Made by a program: the position numbers and the translations under genes. 64,000 bases of DNA from Penelope pileata (taxonomy: Eukaryota > Chordata > Aves > Galliformes > Cracidae). This document shows, one piece after another, positions 35,181-48,563 of the stretch (position 1 is its first letter; each line of letters opens with the position of its first letter). The notes below the pieces were generated by a model that saw nothing but the letters and a program-made list of their open reading frames with translations, was not told the origin of the DNA and searched no databases. The stretch is taken from NCBI GenBank assembly GCA_013396635.1, contig WBMW01000585.1:373576-437575 (forward strand), in the 5' to 3' direction.

Positions 35181-35604
35181 GTGTCCACAGTCCAGTGTCC
35201 ACAAAGGGCTTCTCTGGGAGGTTTTGTCTGGGAGCTTTGTCCATCCATTGTCGCTCTGGTGGCTCTGGTGACATTCCTTTAACTACGAGCCCCAGCGAGG
35301 TGGAGCCACCAGTTGGTTCTAGAACCTTCAGGCTTCCTGTGACATGTGATGTTAGCTGTCTCCCGACTGGCTGGCTAGCCATTGCTAGCTGCTTTGTGAC
35401 TGAGTTTGGCTGGCCGGAGGCCACATTCTCTGGCTGGCTGGCCTGGGGACAGACTGTGGCTGGCTGGCTGCCTTGAGGACAGTGAAACTAACAGGTTTGG
35501 GAGCAATTCTGGCTACTTGACTTTCTGAACTTCTAGGTGGGGCCTGCGGGAGCAAAATCCCTCCCGCTGTAAGCTAAGAGCAAGTTTGCAACCACCTGAT
35601 GAAA
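35181..35604. other. GC-richer spacer with GGCT-type runs between two CR1 pieces
   Basis: Imperfect CTGGCTGGCTGG motifs recur (near 35369, 35431 and 35459), interleaved with CCACATTCTC- and GACAGACTGTGG-type sequence. An open frame crosses it from the upstream CR1 (34913-35476), but it is low-complexity (LAWGQTVAGWLP-like end) and is not credible as a gene. It could be a decayed repeat or minisatellite. Confidence 0.5.
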
Positions 35605-35982
35605 CTAAATGTGTACAGGTCTATGGGGCTGGACGACATTCATCCCCAGGTTCTGAAGGACCTGGTTGGTGTAGCTGCCAAGCCACTCTCCATCATATTC
35701 AAAAAGTCACGGCCATCAGGTGATGTCCCAACGACTGGAAAAAGGGAAGCATCATTTCCTTTTTTAAGAAAGGTGTAAAGGAAGACCCAGAGAACTACAG
35801 GCTGGTGAGCCTCACGTCTGTGCCTGGGAAAACTGTGGAACACCTCCATGAAGCTGTGCTAAGGCACATTAAAGATGAAGATATTGTTTTAAATGAAAAG
35901 AAGAGAGATTTAGATTAGATGTTAGGAAGAAATTTTTTACTCAGAGGGTGGTGAGGCACTGGCACGGGTTGCCCTGGGAAGA
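35605..35982 (+). mobile_element. Composite CR1: reverse-transcriptase segment joined to 3' region
   Basis: The left part (35620-35885) encodes a CR1 reverse-transcriptase segment (GLDDIHPQVLKDL, AAKPLSIIFKKS, then in shifted frames the K-G-K-ED-P-NYR-VSLTSV region). At about 35886-35902 it jumps directly to the 3' region (GAGATTTAGATTAGATGTTA, AGGCACTGGCACGGGTTGCC). Over 1 kb of the CR1 ORF2 in between is missing, so the copy has an internal deletion or arose by template switching. It is inactive. Confidence 0.88.
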
Positions 35983-38900
35983 TGAAAAAGTAAAGAACGG
36001 TATTTCAGTCCTTAATCTCCACAGCTATACCTGAGCACCCATATTTAGTCATTGTTAGGCAGTCTGGCACAGTGTTAATCTGTGTATACCATTCCTGATG
36101 AAGGACAGAGCATAGACCAGTATGAGCAGTTTAGTAATAAAAATGCTTTTGCCTCTGTGGAAAGTACTTTTCTGTTGTGACTAACCCCACTGTATGAATT
36201 AGAGAAAATGGAAATGATGATGAAACCAAATTGAATCCCTCTCTTTTTCCTCATCTTAACAACATGAGGATTGAAAACAGAAATACAACAGCATCATGAA
36301 GTGAAAATGAGTAGCTGGAACTCACTGTGCAACAGGGAACAAAAACTGAAAACATTCTATTTGATTAGATTTCAGATCAGGTTGCTCCTGCTGCATGAAA
36401 ATCAGTAGTGCAGCTGAGTTTGGTTTCTGGTCAGTGGATAAAGTTGGTTCATCTACCAAAACAGGATAATTTTTAAAAGGTAACGTCAATATGACAAAAC
36501 TTCATGAAGAAAAATCTAGGCAGCTTCATGCAAAGAGCTGGTTTCACTGAGGCCTCTGCACAGTGACACAGGTAACAGGAATTCAGAAGGCAAATCTTTG
36601 GCTGCTGCAGGTCTTGCAAGGGAAGCACTAAGGCTGCAGGCAGATGGCCAGGAGTGACTGATCTGAAGTTCAACTAACTGGACAGGATATGGAAAACTAC
36701 TGGACATGACATGAGAAATTGCTGGATATAACAGGTAGCAACATCAGAAGCTGACAATAGCTACAGCCATCTCTGTGAGGGGTGACTGTATTACACAGGC
36801 GTTTAAGGAGATGTTGTAGGAGAAACAGCTGAACCTCACAAGAGGTTGAAGAGGAGTACCAGAGATTTTACAAGTCCAACAGTACCTGAAAAACCATACT
36901 AGGAACAGCATACATGAGATACCAAATTTGGGTATCAATGTAGCAAAACAAGGTCCAGTGCACAGTGAACACTCATGGGGGGATTATTGATTTGGGATGT
37001 GATTGGTGTGGAGAAAGGAAGGCATGTTTAAGGTGTGCCAAGCCTTGTCACTAACTGCTGAAAGAAATCACACCCAAAAATGCCCAAAGACTTAATTTGG
37101 GGTTTAATATTAGTGCTAGAACAGTGCCACAGCTCTTAATCAGACTTTACTCTGTTAAAGCAGTTTAAACATTTCTGGCGAGCTTTAGAAACTGGATTAC
37201 AGGTTGGGTGAGCACATTGCAACTTTATTTGAAATAGGGCTTCTGAAAGGAAAAGGAATGGTGAGGAAGAGAACAAAAGGAAATGTGCACAGGCAAGATT
37301 GTAGAAATAAAATCCATAAGAGGAAATGAGGCTAAGCTTTTAATTTAAGCATGTGCTTAAATACCTTGTTTAATTGTACAGGACAAAGTCCAGGAAAATA
37401 TTCAAACATTTCAGTAATACAAATTCATGCTTTCATTTATCTCCTAACAATCTGACTTTCAGTTTCTTCCAGCTTGTGTAAGAGAAAGGTTCAACCCAAA
37501 TGCCAGATATCCCCTTCCAAGTGTTTTATTTTTCTAGCCAGGTTCTAAAGTTGGAGACTGCATGTGGCTAAACTCACCTTTTCAAAATGCAGATTGCCAG
37601 AGTAAGAGTTATGTTAGAGGACAGGAAGTAAAGTGTTGATAAGATGACATATAGCTTATGATGAATTTTCTTTCTAGGAAACTAGAAGAGCTTAATTGCT
37701 GAGTGTCACAGCATAACATGGTTTTTGATGAAAAGTGTCTGGTTTTGTGTGTTCAGGCAGTTCATGAGCATACCTAGATAGAATATTTACGAAATTTGTA
37801 TTTTGATTAAAAGAATCATTAAGTACAGCTGGATATGTTAAATTAATGGTCAGATTCCATTTGATTATAAGGAGCAGCTGCTTTACTTTAAGCTATTATG
37901 TCACATCTTGCAACTAAAAACTCAGGGCCCATAAGACTTCTAAGTTGCTAGAAAAAGTAATATAGCTAATTCAGTAGGCATTACTCTTTTTCCATCAAAA
38001 GTAAAATTAACCACCCTCTCCGTCATGGAGTTAACTTGTTTGACTTTTTAGGATTGCCATCACCAAAGATGTAAAATTCAAGTTATAGTAACCGGTGTTC
38101 ACAAAGCATTAAACCGTACTTTTCATGAGAGCAGTGACAGAAATCCTCTTCACATTGCATATTGAAAGATTACTGTCCATTTGACTGCTTACACTTTCCA
38201 TTAGGTGGGTTAGTCGTCATCTCTTCTGATCCAAAGCTTTCAGGCAGAGTCGCCATGTGCTGTTAAGCAATCATGTTCCTCTAAGTAGTGCATGAAATGA
38301 TCCCTGCTCTAGCTTTATGAAGCTGAGGTAGCACTGCGATTAGTATCTTTGGTTTTGTGCTCATCTTGCTCATGGGCTGGCTTGGTTCAAAGCTGGCAGC
38401 TGCATTATCCAGGCAGCAGAGCCAGTTGGTGCTGCTGCTGTTTTACTGCTGCTCAAGAGATGAAGCACATGAAGCAAAGCACATCATGAATGTGACATCA
38501 AGTGTTGAATGTCGCACTGCTGAAGTGCTGACACATCAAAAACTGACCGTGCTCTTGCACTGCATGGACTCTATATATATAAAATATTTGATCTAACAGG
38601 CAATTGTATGAATCAACAGGTAAAACACATACACTCACCCATGAAATACCTATGCTTTGCTTTGAACTCTTTCAAGCCACCTTTTATTCAGATACCATGA
38701 TCTAAACCTTTGCCTTTTTGTATTGTCTGGAATCAGCTATTTGTAATTATTTGTTAAAACGTATCTCCCTGGGTTGATTATTTCTTTACTGTCTATATAT
38801 CTGAATGTAGTGATGTATTCATACTACAAAAAGCAAAGCAAAGATTGGTAAATAATCAATGTCTCATTAAATAAGTGGCATATAAATATCTGCGGCAAGC

Positions 38901-41900
38901 CCATTTCATCTCTATGCACAGAGACCTTTTGTCTGCAGCATTTCATCTAATTATGGTGAGAATTTGTCTCGGCCATTCATGTGACGTGCGAGCTGGGTAT
39001 GAAATTGTCACTTCGGTTATTACGTATGAGGAAACCAGATTTCAGACTTTCTTATTCCTAACACAACCTTCTCCAAAGGTACCACATTGTAGGCAGCTGT
39101 CTGAAAGCTCACATACAATGCTGGTGATAAAATAATGGCACTAGGAGGTAAGTGGGGAAAAATAATGTTGCCCGGACACGATTAAACATCCATGACAGGT
39201 GACACAGCAGTATCTCATTTAGGATCCTGTTCTTTTCTACTGTTGTGTGGCTCTGAAGAGCTAATGTTTAACAAATGGGTCTTGCCATCCATTTTGCCTT
39301 ATCCCAGTGATTATTGCCTTCATTATTTTATCTGAGATGACCAAATTCTCCCCCAGGTTCTCTGCCATTCAAAATGCTGATTGGTCTTCTAGAGCATGTT
39401 TATTGCAAATAATTGTGTAGATTCAACTCTTTCTGTGCAAGGTTGGGTGATGTAGTGTAAGCTGCAATAGTTACAGTTGCTGTCTTATTCATTTTGCTGT
39501 TTAATATATTCACGATGCTTCTACATTTTAAACTGAAGGGCACCTTGCCTTGGAAACAGCCTTCGTACTCTCAGATGAAAACTAGAATACATGCAAGCAA
39601 ACATAAAGCTGAAGAGACAGCATCAAAATTTGCAGCTCCAAGAGCTTTTAAAGAAAGAAAGGACTGAAACAACCATATTGCAATAAACCACATATCGCAT
39701 GCTAATAGCAAGCTACTCTCATTCTTTGGACTTCCACAAAGCCACAAAGGTCTTTCTCCATTGAGCCTTGTCATATTTGCTTGCGCAGTAGTTCTTTTCA
39801 TCTTGCTGAAGGACCATTTACAAAAACAATAGATTCATCTGTGACTCTTTCAGCGGAGTTAAGCAAAACGTTAGGCAATAATCAAAGTCCTCCCATGACT
39901 CATGAGGGATTCTACACTACTAGCAGCGCAGCTGATGTCAGAATTTACTTTGTCACTGGAAATATTACCAATTTTCCCCTAAAAATGGTGAAAATAGATT
40001 AGTTTAACAAAGTTTGTTTCTTTATGGACATTTACAGACACTGCATATCCAAGTGATTTACATGAAAACAGGTTGGGGAAAAAAAAATCCATTTTTACAA
40101 TTATCATTTCTTCTACATTAGTAGATGACTTGAATGCCCGCCCCCCTCCTCTTGTAAAGAGAACCTGTAAAACCAGCAGACAGCCAGGTCTGCACACAAC
40201 TCATTTTGTCTCCTGAAGGCAATGGGATACCAGGCTGCCACCCAGGTACCTAATCAGCGGGTGATGTGACAGTGCATGACAAGGCCTTGGCACCACTGCG
40301 TGGAAGTGGGACCAGCTGATGACCAGCAGGCTGTCTCAGCAAAATAACAGATAAGTAGCATGGGTTCACTTGTCCAGTGAAGCGCTTGCGTGGATGTGTC
40401 CTGACTATAAAAACAAGCTGGGTGCATGGTTATAATTTCTCTGAAGAGAGATATCCAACTGACTACCCAAGCTGATGTCTTGGGTTGAATTCTAACACAA
40501 ATACCTCAAGGATGACATCCTCCTCACAAAAGTGCAGGATTGGCCAAGAGGTCTAAGAAGGCTTTATCCCCACCCTGACACTGTTCTTCCTAATGCTCTG
40601 TGAATACCTCATGCCTCCCCCTGGCACTGGGGGAACCCACTCCTCCCTCACTTCCCAGTCCCAGTGGTGTGATTCTGCCCAGCCCACCACACTCTTGCAA
40701 AGTGATCTGATCATTTCCTATGAACAATCCATATAAGAAGCAGAGGTGAAATTTGGCCCGGATTTTCAAAAGATGCATTCATATCTTGCTTTTTAAAGAA
40801 CAATTCCACATTGTCCCTCACTATCTGAAATCTTCAGCAAGAAATTCTATAATGTTCATTTTAAAATTAATCTCCCAACCATCCTTCAGACTGACATCTT
40901 TATATTTGTGCTGGAGGAATGGTTTGAAGCAGGGTTATTTCCTTTTGCACTCTGGAATCAATTAAGAGAAAAAGCAAACCCACAGAGCAAAACAAAAACA
41001 AAAAACTGATTAATATTCCAGGCCATCCATTTTATAGTTAGAAAAAAATCTCTGCACACAAATTCATGCTTGCTGTGTCCCAGGAAGCATTGTTGTTCAG
41101 CTCGCTAGAGGCCTGTGTATAGATCATATTTCTTTCCCAAAGCAAAGTATGATTTTATTTTTCTTAGGCATTGTTAAGGAGTATTTATTGTTCTCCTGGA
41201 GAAAAGGGGGATATAAAAAGAGGATTCTGGAAAAACTCTGGTATTGTTAAACTAATGCTGCTGTGCATTACAATGAAATGCTGTACTTGTGAAAGTATGT
41301 GACATTCAATACCCAGCAAATTCATTGCTATTACTGTACATTGAATGTCAAATGAATTCATAATGGTAGTATATTGAAGGTAAGATATTATCCCAGATTC
41401 AAACAATGTAGTTCCATTGACAACTCACACCAGCCGTTAGGGCAGTGGATGGCACTTTCAGAGCTCTTCTGACAGGTTTTTTAGCACTCCTGTTATCTCA
41501 CTTATAAAAACAAACGGCCCAGGAATGGAAGCGTGATCCAAAGCCGCATGAGGTCAGTGTGGGTTTTTCCTTTGACATCAATGGGCTGAGGACTGAGCCT
41601 GCAGGGTGGAGAGGGGAGGAAGGAAGGAAACAATGTTAGAAGAGAAATCAGTGAAGAAAAACTCTCCATTACACTTCCCCTGGGTATTTTTTCATAACAG
41701 CTCTCTGGCTGGATTTAACACTCTGCAAAGCGGAGAGAAAAACACAACAGCAGCTTGCTATTGCATGAAAAGGGCAGAATGAAGTTAAAAGCAATTCCTT
41801 AGTACCACTAGATGGGTCTAATGCAGTCTTTGTTTCCTTTTATTTACTTATGCGTGTGATGATGGAAATAGCCTTGGGAAGGCCACTGGAAAGGACATAC

Positions 41901-44900
41901 TGCTACTGCGTGGTGGTGTGTATGGGCAGAGCCCTGCTAGAGCAGCTACACCCATGGGAAGGACCCTGTCTGTAGCACCTCCACAGCAACGTGGCAGGAA
42001 TGCAGTAGGTAGAGTACCTGACAGAGGTTGTAAAAGGCAGTAGTGTTGAGAGTGGAACAGTTTAGCATAAAGTTTATTCCTTTTCTCACTGAAAAATGTG
42101 ACTGGTAGGTTATTCTGGATGATTTAGAGCTTTTTGCTCTTAGTGCATTATATCATCAACTGGAGTGGGAAATTATCTAGATTACAGTAGAATGATTTTC
42201 TTTTTTGCTTAAGAATATGGATTGCCTCCTATACTTACTGTTGAAAGAAATATTCAGTAGGCTAAATAGGCCCAAATAGGATTTTCCTTTCTTTTGATTT
42301 TCTTTTATCACTCTCTTTATTTGCTTTTGAGGGCTTTTTCTCACCCTTTTCTTCTGTCTCTACTTTTCCAGTGCCATTTCCGCTTTTTACAATTTTTCTA
42401 GAGCAAGCATTGATGCAGGCTTCTTGTTTCCTCCTTCCTTTCCATTCACAGTTCTAAACTACTCGTTCTGTGTCCTCTGTTGATGTCCTTTATAGTCTTT
42501 TATCGTGGTTGGTATCTATCAGCGCTTCTTAGTACCACTAAGAAGTCAAGTCACACGTACGAGAGGTCTTAGCTGGTTTGCCCAGGCTGAAGCCTCTTGA
42601 TTTAGGAGGGAGCTATCAAGCACCAAGTCACTGATTCACTTTATATAATTCTTATATAGTTTTCTTCTATTTGCTGTTCCAGTAGGAGGCTGAACATTTA
42701 AAGACCAATAGGTCCAGTTTTCCCTTCAATGATGAATACAATCTCTGCAGCCTCACTTGTCTCAATTGTAGGAGTAGAATGTCCTTTCTGAGGCATGCCA
42801 GTACACTGCCAAGAGATAACTTTCCCTTTGATTTAGTAAGTCCATACTGGGGATTAAGGATATTTTACCTTTGAAGTATAAAACTACCCTGAGTCTAGTG
42901 ACCTAAGGCTTAATCGCTGAAAGCAGAAAGCCCCCTTCACAGTTTCAGAGACTTGTTAACTACTTAAACTATGCCTGGAATATCTATGGTGAGGAAATTC
43001 TTTGTACATTTGCTCTAGGTGGAAGACTGTACTTGCAACTCTATTGAAACCTTCATTGGAGGCACATCATCAATGTCTCCTGCAAGATGAGTCATAAAAT
43101 CCACTGCTGAAATCACAAAGTATTTTGATACTGAAGGTAGAATTTCAACAGTACTGCCCAGAATGAAGACACTCACACCAACGTGTTGCATCTAAATGAA
43201 TAAGATATGAATGAACACTAGTTCACTACAATTCAGTGTTTACCTTTGGTACTGAACTGTAGCATTCATGACAATTGCCATGACTGGCCAGATCAGGGCT
43301 TTCCACTGATTAGAAACTGTCCTCAGCCCTGGCATTTATTCAGCTGCTTCAGAATAAGGTCACCTTTTTTTTTTTTTTTTTTTTTAACGTTATTAGAAAT
43401 ATGTTTACAGTAAGGGATGGTCAGATGAAGCATTATACTTTAACCAGAATACTTAGAATTTAAGGAAACAAAAGATTATGAACTGCAACAATGATGTATG
43501 AAAAAGTACCTTTAAGGAAATGCAAACTAAAATATATCTGTTGCATTATATTTACTGTTTACGGCAGTCTGCTTGAGGCAAGACCCTCCTTTTGTGTTCC
43601 TGTAACTTAGTTATAATCCTTCTGGACTGGCAAAGTGTAACATATCCACTTTGCTATTGCATTTGAGTGAGGGCAGCCCTCCAGAAAGATCAGGTGAGAA
43701 AATATTGGTTACAAGATTGGACAAAATCATTTCCTTGCTCATGAAAAATACAAAAGCTTTCAGGTTTCTGGCTGTTCCAGGAGGAAGGTAAGTACATCAC
43801 AAAAGAGAAACCCTCCAATTACTATAAACTCCAAATCAAGATGTTTAGCAATCCACACAGCCTGAAATGTTGAGTTTATAACAGCATTTCTCAAGACATG
43901 TCATAGAAACAAAGCACCACAAGTAATATTTTTGTCAAGCAGTGAGTAAGGTCAGGATGCACTTGGATTCTAAACCCTCAAGGGAAATCCAGTTTCAGTA
44001 GGGAAGGCTTGACTTTTTCACTTTAGTGGAAGAACATGCACAATAAATCTCTGTTCTGACAAAGTGAGCAAACATAAGCTTTGGGGTCAGTTTCTAAATA
44101 ACACTCTAAGTTACTGCTGAACAGAAACTGTGTGTTGCTAGAAACTGCACTACAGGAAGATCAGAAACTACACTACCGACTTCTTACCTAAGCCCTCTGT
44201 TTTACTGAGGTTCTCCTTTAGCTGTTTCAAATGACATTTTAAAGTCATGTATATGCATAAAAAGGACATTTGTCTACTTCTATAAACTGAAAAACCAAAA
44301 TTTGAAGCAATACAGTGACTTACCAAAGGAGATCTTGAGTAGAATCCAAATCTTCTGAGCTCCACTTGAATGTCCTTATAACTGGATCAGACATCTACTG
44401 CTCTTCTCGCTGCAATGAGGAAATGATCTTTGTGTACTGTTCCAAAGTGGTTAGAAAACATTGCTCTAATTGCCCAGATTATGTTCTCACCCTATGATCA
44501 CTTGCATCTGGACAACTTAAAACAACAATAAACAGAAGTTTTTTATATTTCATAATGAAATTCAATTCAAAAACCAAGAACTTTCTATACTCATTGATTT
44601 CAAGGACACTTCATCAAAAACGTGTATGAGACTGCAAATCCAAAATTTTGAATACACATGGAGCTAATTTTCAATGAAAATCTGAGTACACCAAGGTTTT
44701 GAATTCCCCCCACATAGTGCATTTAAATTAGATTGAAGGAGACTCTGTCCTTGGCAGAATTTCCAGAATCTAAGCTGATGTAATAGTAGGTCTCTGGCAA
44801 GTAAATTCATGTGAGAATGGCCAACCATTTACTATTATATTCCCTGCCAACCTTCTAAAATGTCAGTGACACAAGTTCAAATTCCCTGTCAGCATTGTAG

Positions 44901-47900
44901 AGTGCTGGTGAAGATCTCCAAGGCAATCATGGGGGGCCCAAGGTGGTCTAAATTGCAGCAAGAGGAGACTTGCTTAAGTCTGTGGTATACTTTTCACTAC
45001 TGAGTTGGACTTGCACCGGATATGATTTGTAACCTAAAATTTCTGGTCTCTTGGGTGCCTCTGTCATGTTACAAAAGCATGCTGTGGTTGCTAGTTATGT
45101 TTATTGTATTTGCTGCCAAACAGCAGTGTTGCAGATGGTACACATATGGGAATGATGTAGAAATGTTAGTTAGAAATTGGTGACACCAAACCATGCCTTG
45201 TTCTTTTTACTGTCTTTGGCTTTGTAAAATTATCTTTTATTTCCTTAATAAAAACCATTATTCTCAATGGTGCATGTTTTTCCTTTAATGTTACATTTTG
45301 ACTGTTTTAGGGTTAATAGCTATCTTTGTTACTCGTCCCATACAAGTATATGCGTATCACATTATCCTCTGGAGAGGAGAGAGGGAGGACAAGGTCTGAA
45401 TGTTGAGGACCAGCTGCTGTAGACAGACGTCCCTAAAGAGCTGAAGTGAGTCTCAGACTTTCCCTTTGACCTATAAATGATGCTAGTGGGAAATCAGCCA
45501 TTCCTAACATACCAGCTTCACTTATCAACAAGAATACAAGAAAGGCCACAGAAAGCCAAGCAAAGCACCACTGAGCCCAGTGTCTGGACAGCGTCCACCA
45601 GCTCCGTGGACATGTGCAAGGATGGAGGGAGATATTAAGGTCACTGTGATGTGTCTCCTGCTGGTTTCCTCCTTCTCAGATTTATGACCATACACCTTTC
45701 CCCCCTCCTTTTTTTCTTTAACTCTCTCCTGACATCATTTGTCTTCCTTCTGTTTCCCCATGCTAGCCCTTCCTTTTCTAGAGAGGTTTGATATTTTTTT
45801 TAGGGCTTAGTGTCAACCTGATAATATACGCAATAGTGGTAGGAGATATTATTTAGGGAAAGCATGCGAAGCAGTTTGCTGTTTGCAGCACTCGCAGTTG
45901 TGGACTTGCAGAAGGGAAGGATTGGGTCAGATCCTTATTTGCATTTAACAGCCCCAGATGGATTTTCCCACCAATTGACTGTTATGTAGCACTTCTTATT
46001 CAGCCTCAAAGAGCTGAATATGCTCAGCCAGATTGTTCAAGAAACTCACAGTCCATCTGAAATATCAGAAACTTGAGGTATTGAAATATCTGGACACTCC
46101 AGGTCTCCTTGTTTGCCTCCAGCTGGTGAAAACTGTGCAACAGGTCCAGAATGTCATAAAATGTCTTTACCGCATACACTAAGTATCTCATTTGCAGTCA
46201 TCCTTCACCGTCCTGGAATTCAATGCAGTACTGAAGCTGGGAATAACTTTGTCTGATGAAAAAAATCTAAAGCAGTCCAACATGGGTCTGCCAATCTTGA
46301 TACAGATCCAGCTAGAACATGGACCTCACATCACCCTCCACTAACCCAATTCCCAATTTCCATATCCTAGTGCAAACCACAGGTATCTTCCTTGACTGTA
46401 GTCTAAACCTTGTGGGTGATTCTTTTCTTATTATACTCAGTTGGGATAGCTGAAGACACTGAAAACCATTTTCTCCTGGCATCAGCCTCACAGTAGGTTC
46501 CAAGTCAATCAGTGTCACTTATGTGCTTTACAGCACTGCTCCAAAAAACAGCAAAAAGAAAGGAATGCCAAACTGCAGTATGCAGCATGGCAGGGGAATG
46601 CAATAATCTGCTCCATCACCCTTGGCGCTAGGGAGAATATAGGATGAACGAGACTATAAATCTACACAAGGACTTTAGTCTATACATGTCAACAGTGCGT
46701 TGTTCCTGTTAAAAGCAGTTCCTGCTACATTTCGTATTTCAGCTGTGCTTGAAACATGACACATTTACCAGATAGTCCTTTCTTATCAATATAGCCCTGT
46801 TTAAAAAGCTCTGTGGCTTGCCATTATAAATGAGATCATTGCAGTAGGCCATGCTGTATTACCAGGTGGCAACACTAATACAACTCTTCCTGATTACGAA
46901 TAGTGCAGCACATTTGCAAGGATGGAAATGTCATCTCTGCTCTGTGATGCAGTGTGCTAAAGGGCACTTAGGAAAGAAGTACTAATTTGAAAATAAGGCT
47001 GTACAGTATGCTTTTATATTAACTCTTGCTGGTGAAGACGGTGTGTACTTGACAGTGCCCACTATTTCCAAAATGGGACTTGCATGAGAGTCTTTAGTGT
47101 TAATGGATAGATGCTGATAGATGGATAGACGGATCCTGATAGATTCTCCTAGGGTGGGTTTGGGGATGTTTAGTGTGGATTTTGAGAGCTGGATTGTACC
47201 AACACTCAGCACAATACAAGCATGTGTTTTCTATTGTAACAGAGACTATGGAGAAACTTATGTTCTGTCTTTGCTTTTGTGCTTGCAAGATAGGGGTCAC
47301 AGTGCTGATCTTTTTCACAGGAGGGACTGCAGAGTTAATAATGCGTGATGAGTTAGCTGCAGTAAGCTCAATTTTTTGAAATTCTATCTGAAATTCTTAG
47401 CTAGCACAGTATTCCCACTGCCTCTGATGGGTATCAGCTGAGTGAGGAGTTCAGTTAGACTTCTAGTATTTACAACTCAAGTGCTAATTGATACCACAAT
47501 CAGTGAGAAAACAAACAAACAAACAAACCCTACTAGTATAAAGCCTTGCCATTTGTCTCTAACTAATTGCTGCCATGGGTTATTTGTGTGGTACCCATAG
47601 AAATATTTACTCTGTGCATCACCTTTGTAACCTTCCTAAATATCAAACACCCTCACATCTGAAGAAGAACTTGGCATTTTAGCTTCTGAGTAGAAATGCT
47701 GGGAGTTTTTCAGTTCTGAAAAGGTAATTTGTAAATGACAAATATTTGGAAGCCAGCTGCTTTGTCCTTTCTGCATCTTGACTGCAGCTTGGCACTGCAA
47801 CTACTACAATGATCTTTCAGAGACAGCTACATTAGGAATGAATTATCAGCTGCAAGCAGATAGTAAGAAACGTGTAATTAGTTAAACCAGATGGAGTGTA

Positions 47901-48296
47901 TGTAGGAATCAGATCACTCTGGTCACACCTGAGTTAGGGTGATCAATGACTCTGCACTGGCTGACTGTTGCTGGACCATGAAAGCAATTGCACAAAGATA
48001 ACGTCCTTCTGCAGCTAGATCTGACCAACTTGCTGTGTACAAACAGAATTGCTCAGAGTTAATCATGCTGGCTGATATCAGTATAAGGAGAATGACGGTC
48101 AGATAACGCCTTATGTGCAATTCAATTTCAGTAGGTCTCTCCCCATTTGGTAGTCTGAGGGCTAAGCTTTTCCACGATGGGGGCAAAACTGAGTTTTGCT
48201 GCTCCAAGAGGTGCATTGGCCATGTGAGTGAGGGGGGTTGGGGGAAGGGTGGATCTTTCTCTTAGGTGCAAGAGTGGAGAGCAACATTTTACATAG
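35983..48296. other. AT-rich non-coding DNA, no gene seen (12.3 kb)
   Basis: The longest stretch without a recognised transposon. It contains a pyrimidine-rich zone at about 42270-42480, a perfect 9-bp-arm hairpin at 42525-42545, a 21-base T run at 43365-43385, a degenerate GATA/GATG-type simple repeat at about 47100-47150 and (ACAA)n at about 47511-47527. Open frames stay under 100 codons without family features. Confidence 0.5.
43365..43385. repeat. 21-base T homopolymer
   Basis: An uninterrupted T run lies between GGTCACC and AACGTTATTAG. No retroposed sequence is recognisable next to it, so it is a simple repeat rather than a SINE tail. Confidence 0.95.
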
Positions 48297-48563
48297 GCAC
48301 ATAGTGATAGGACAAAGGGAAATGGTTTTAAACCCAACGAATGAGGTTTTAGGTTAGATGTTAGGAGGGAATTCTTCACTCAGAGTGTGATGAGGCCCAG
48401 CCACAGGCTGTCCAGAGAAGCAGTGGATGCCCCATTCTGGATGCATTCAAGGCCAGGCTGGATGGGGCTCTGGGCAGCCTGAGCTGGTGGAAAATCTCTG
48501 CCTATGACAGGGGCATTGGTCCCTTCCAACCCAATCCATTCTGTGATCCTATGATTCTATGAA
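48297..48563 (+). mobile_element. CR1 fragment with intact 3' end
   Basis: GTGATAGGACAAAGGGAAAT, then TTAGATGTTAGGAGGGAATT, GGCCAGGCTGGATGGGGCTC and CCCTTCCAACCCAATCCATT lead to the terminal CTATGATTCTATGA. The left edge is uncertain by about 40 bp. It is 5'-truncated and non-coding. Confidence 0.95.

Noticed and set aside
34913..35476. 187-codon open frame on the + strand
   Set aside because: It runs through the 3' end of a reversed CR1 and a GGCT-type low-complexity tract, so it is not a gene.
42525..42545. Perfect hairpin CTTCTTAGT-ACC-ACTAAGAAG
   Set aside because: Nine-base arms with short loops are expected a few times by chance in 64 kb, and nothing around it suggests function.
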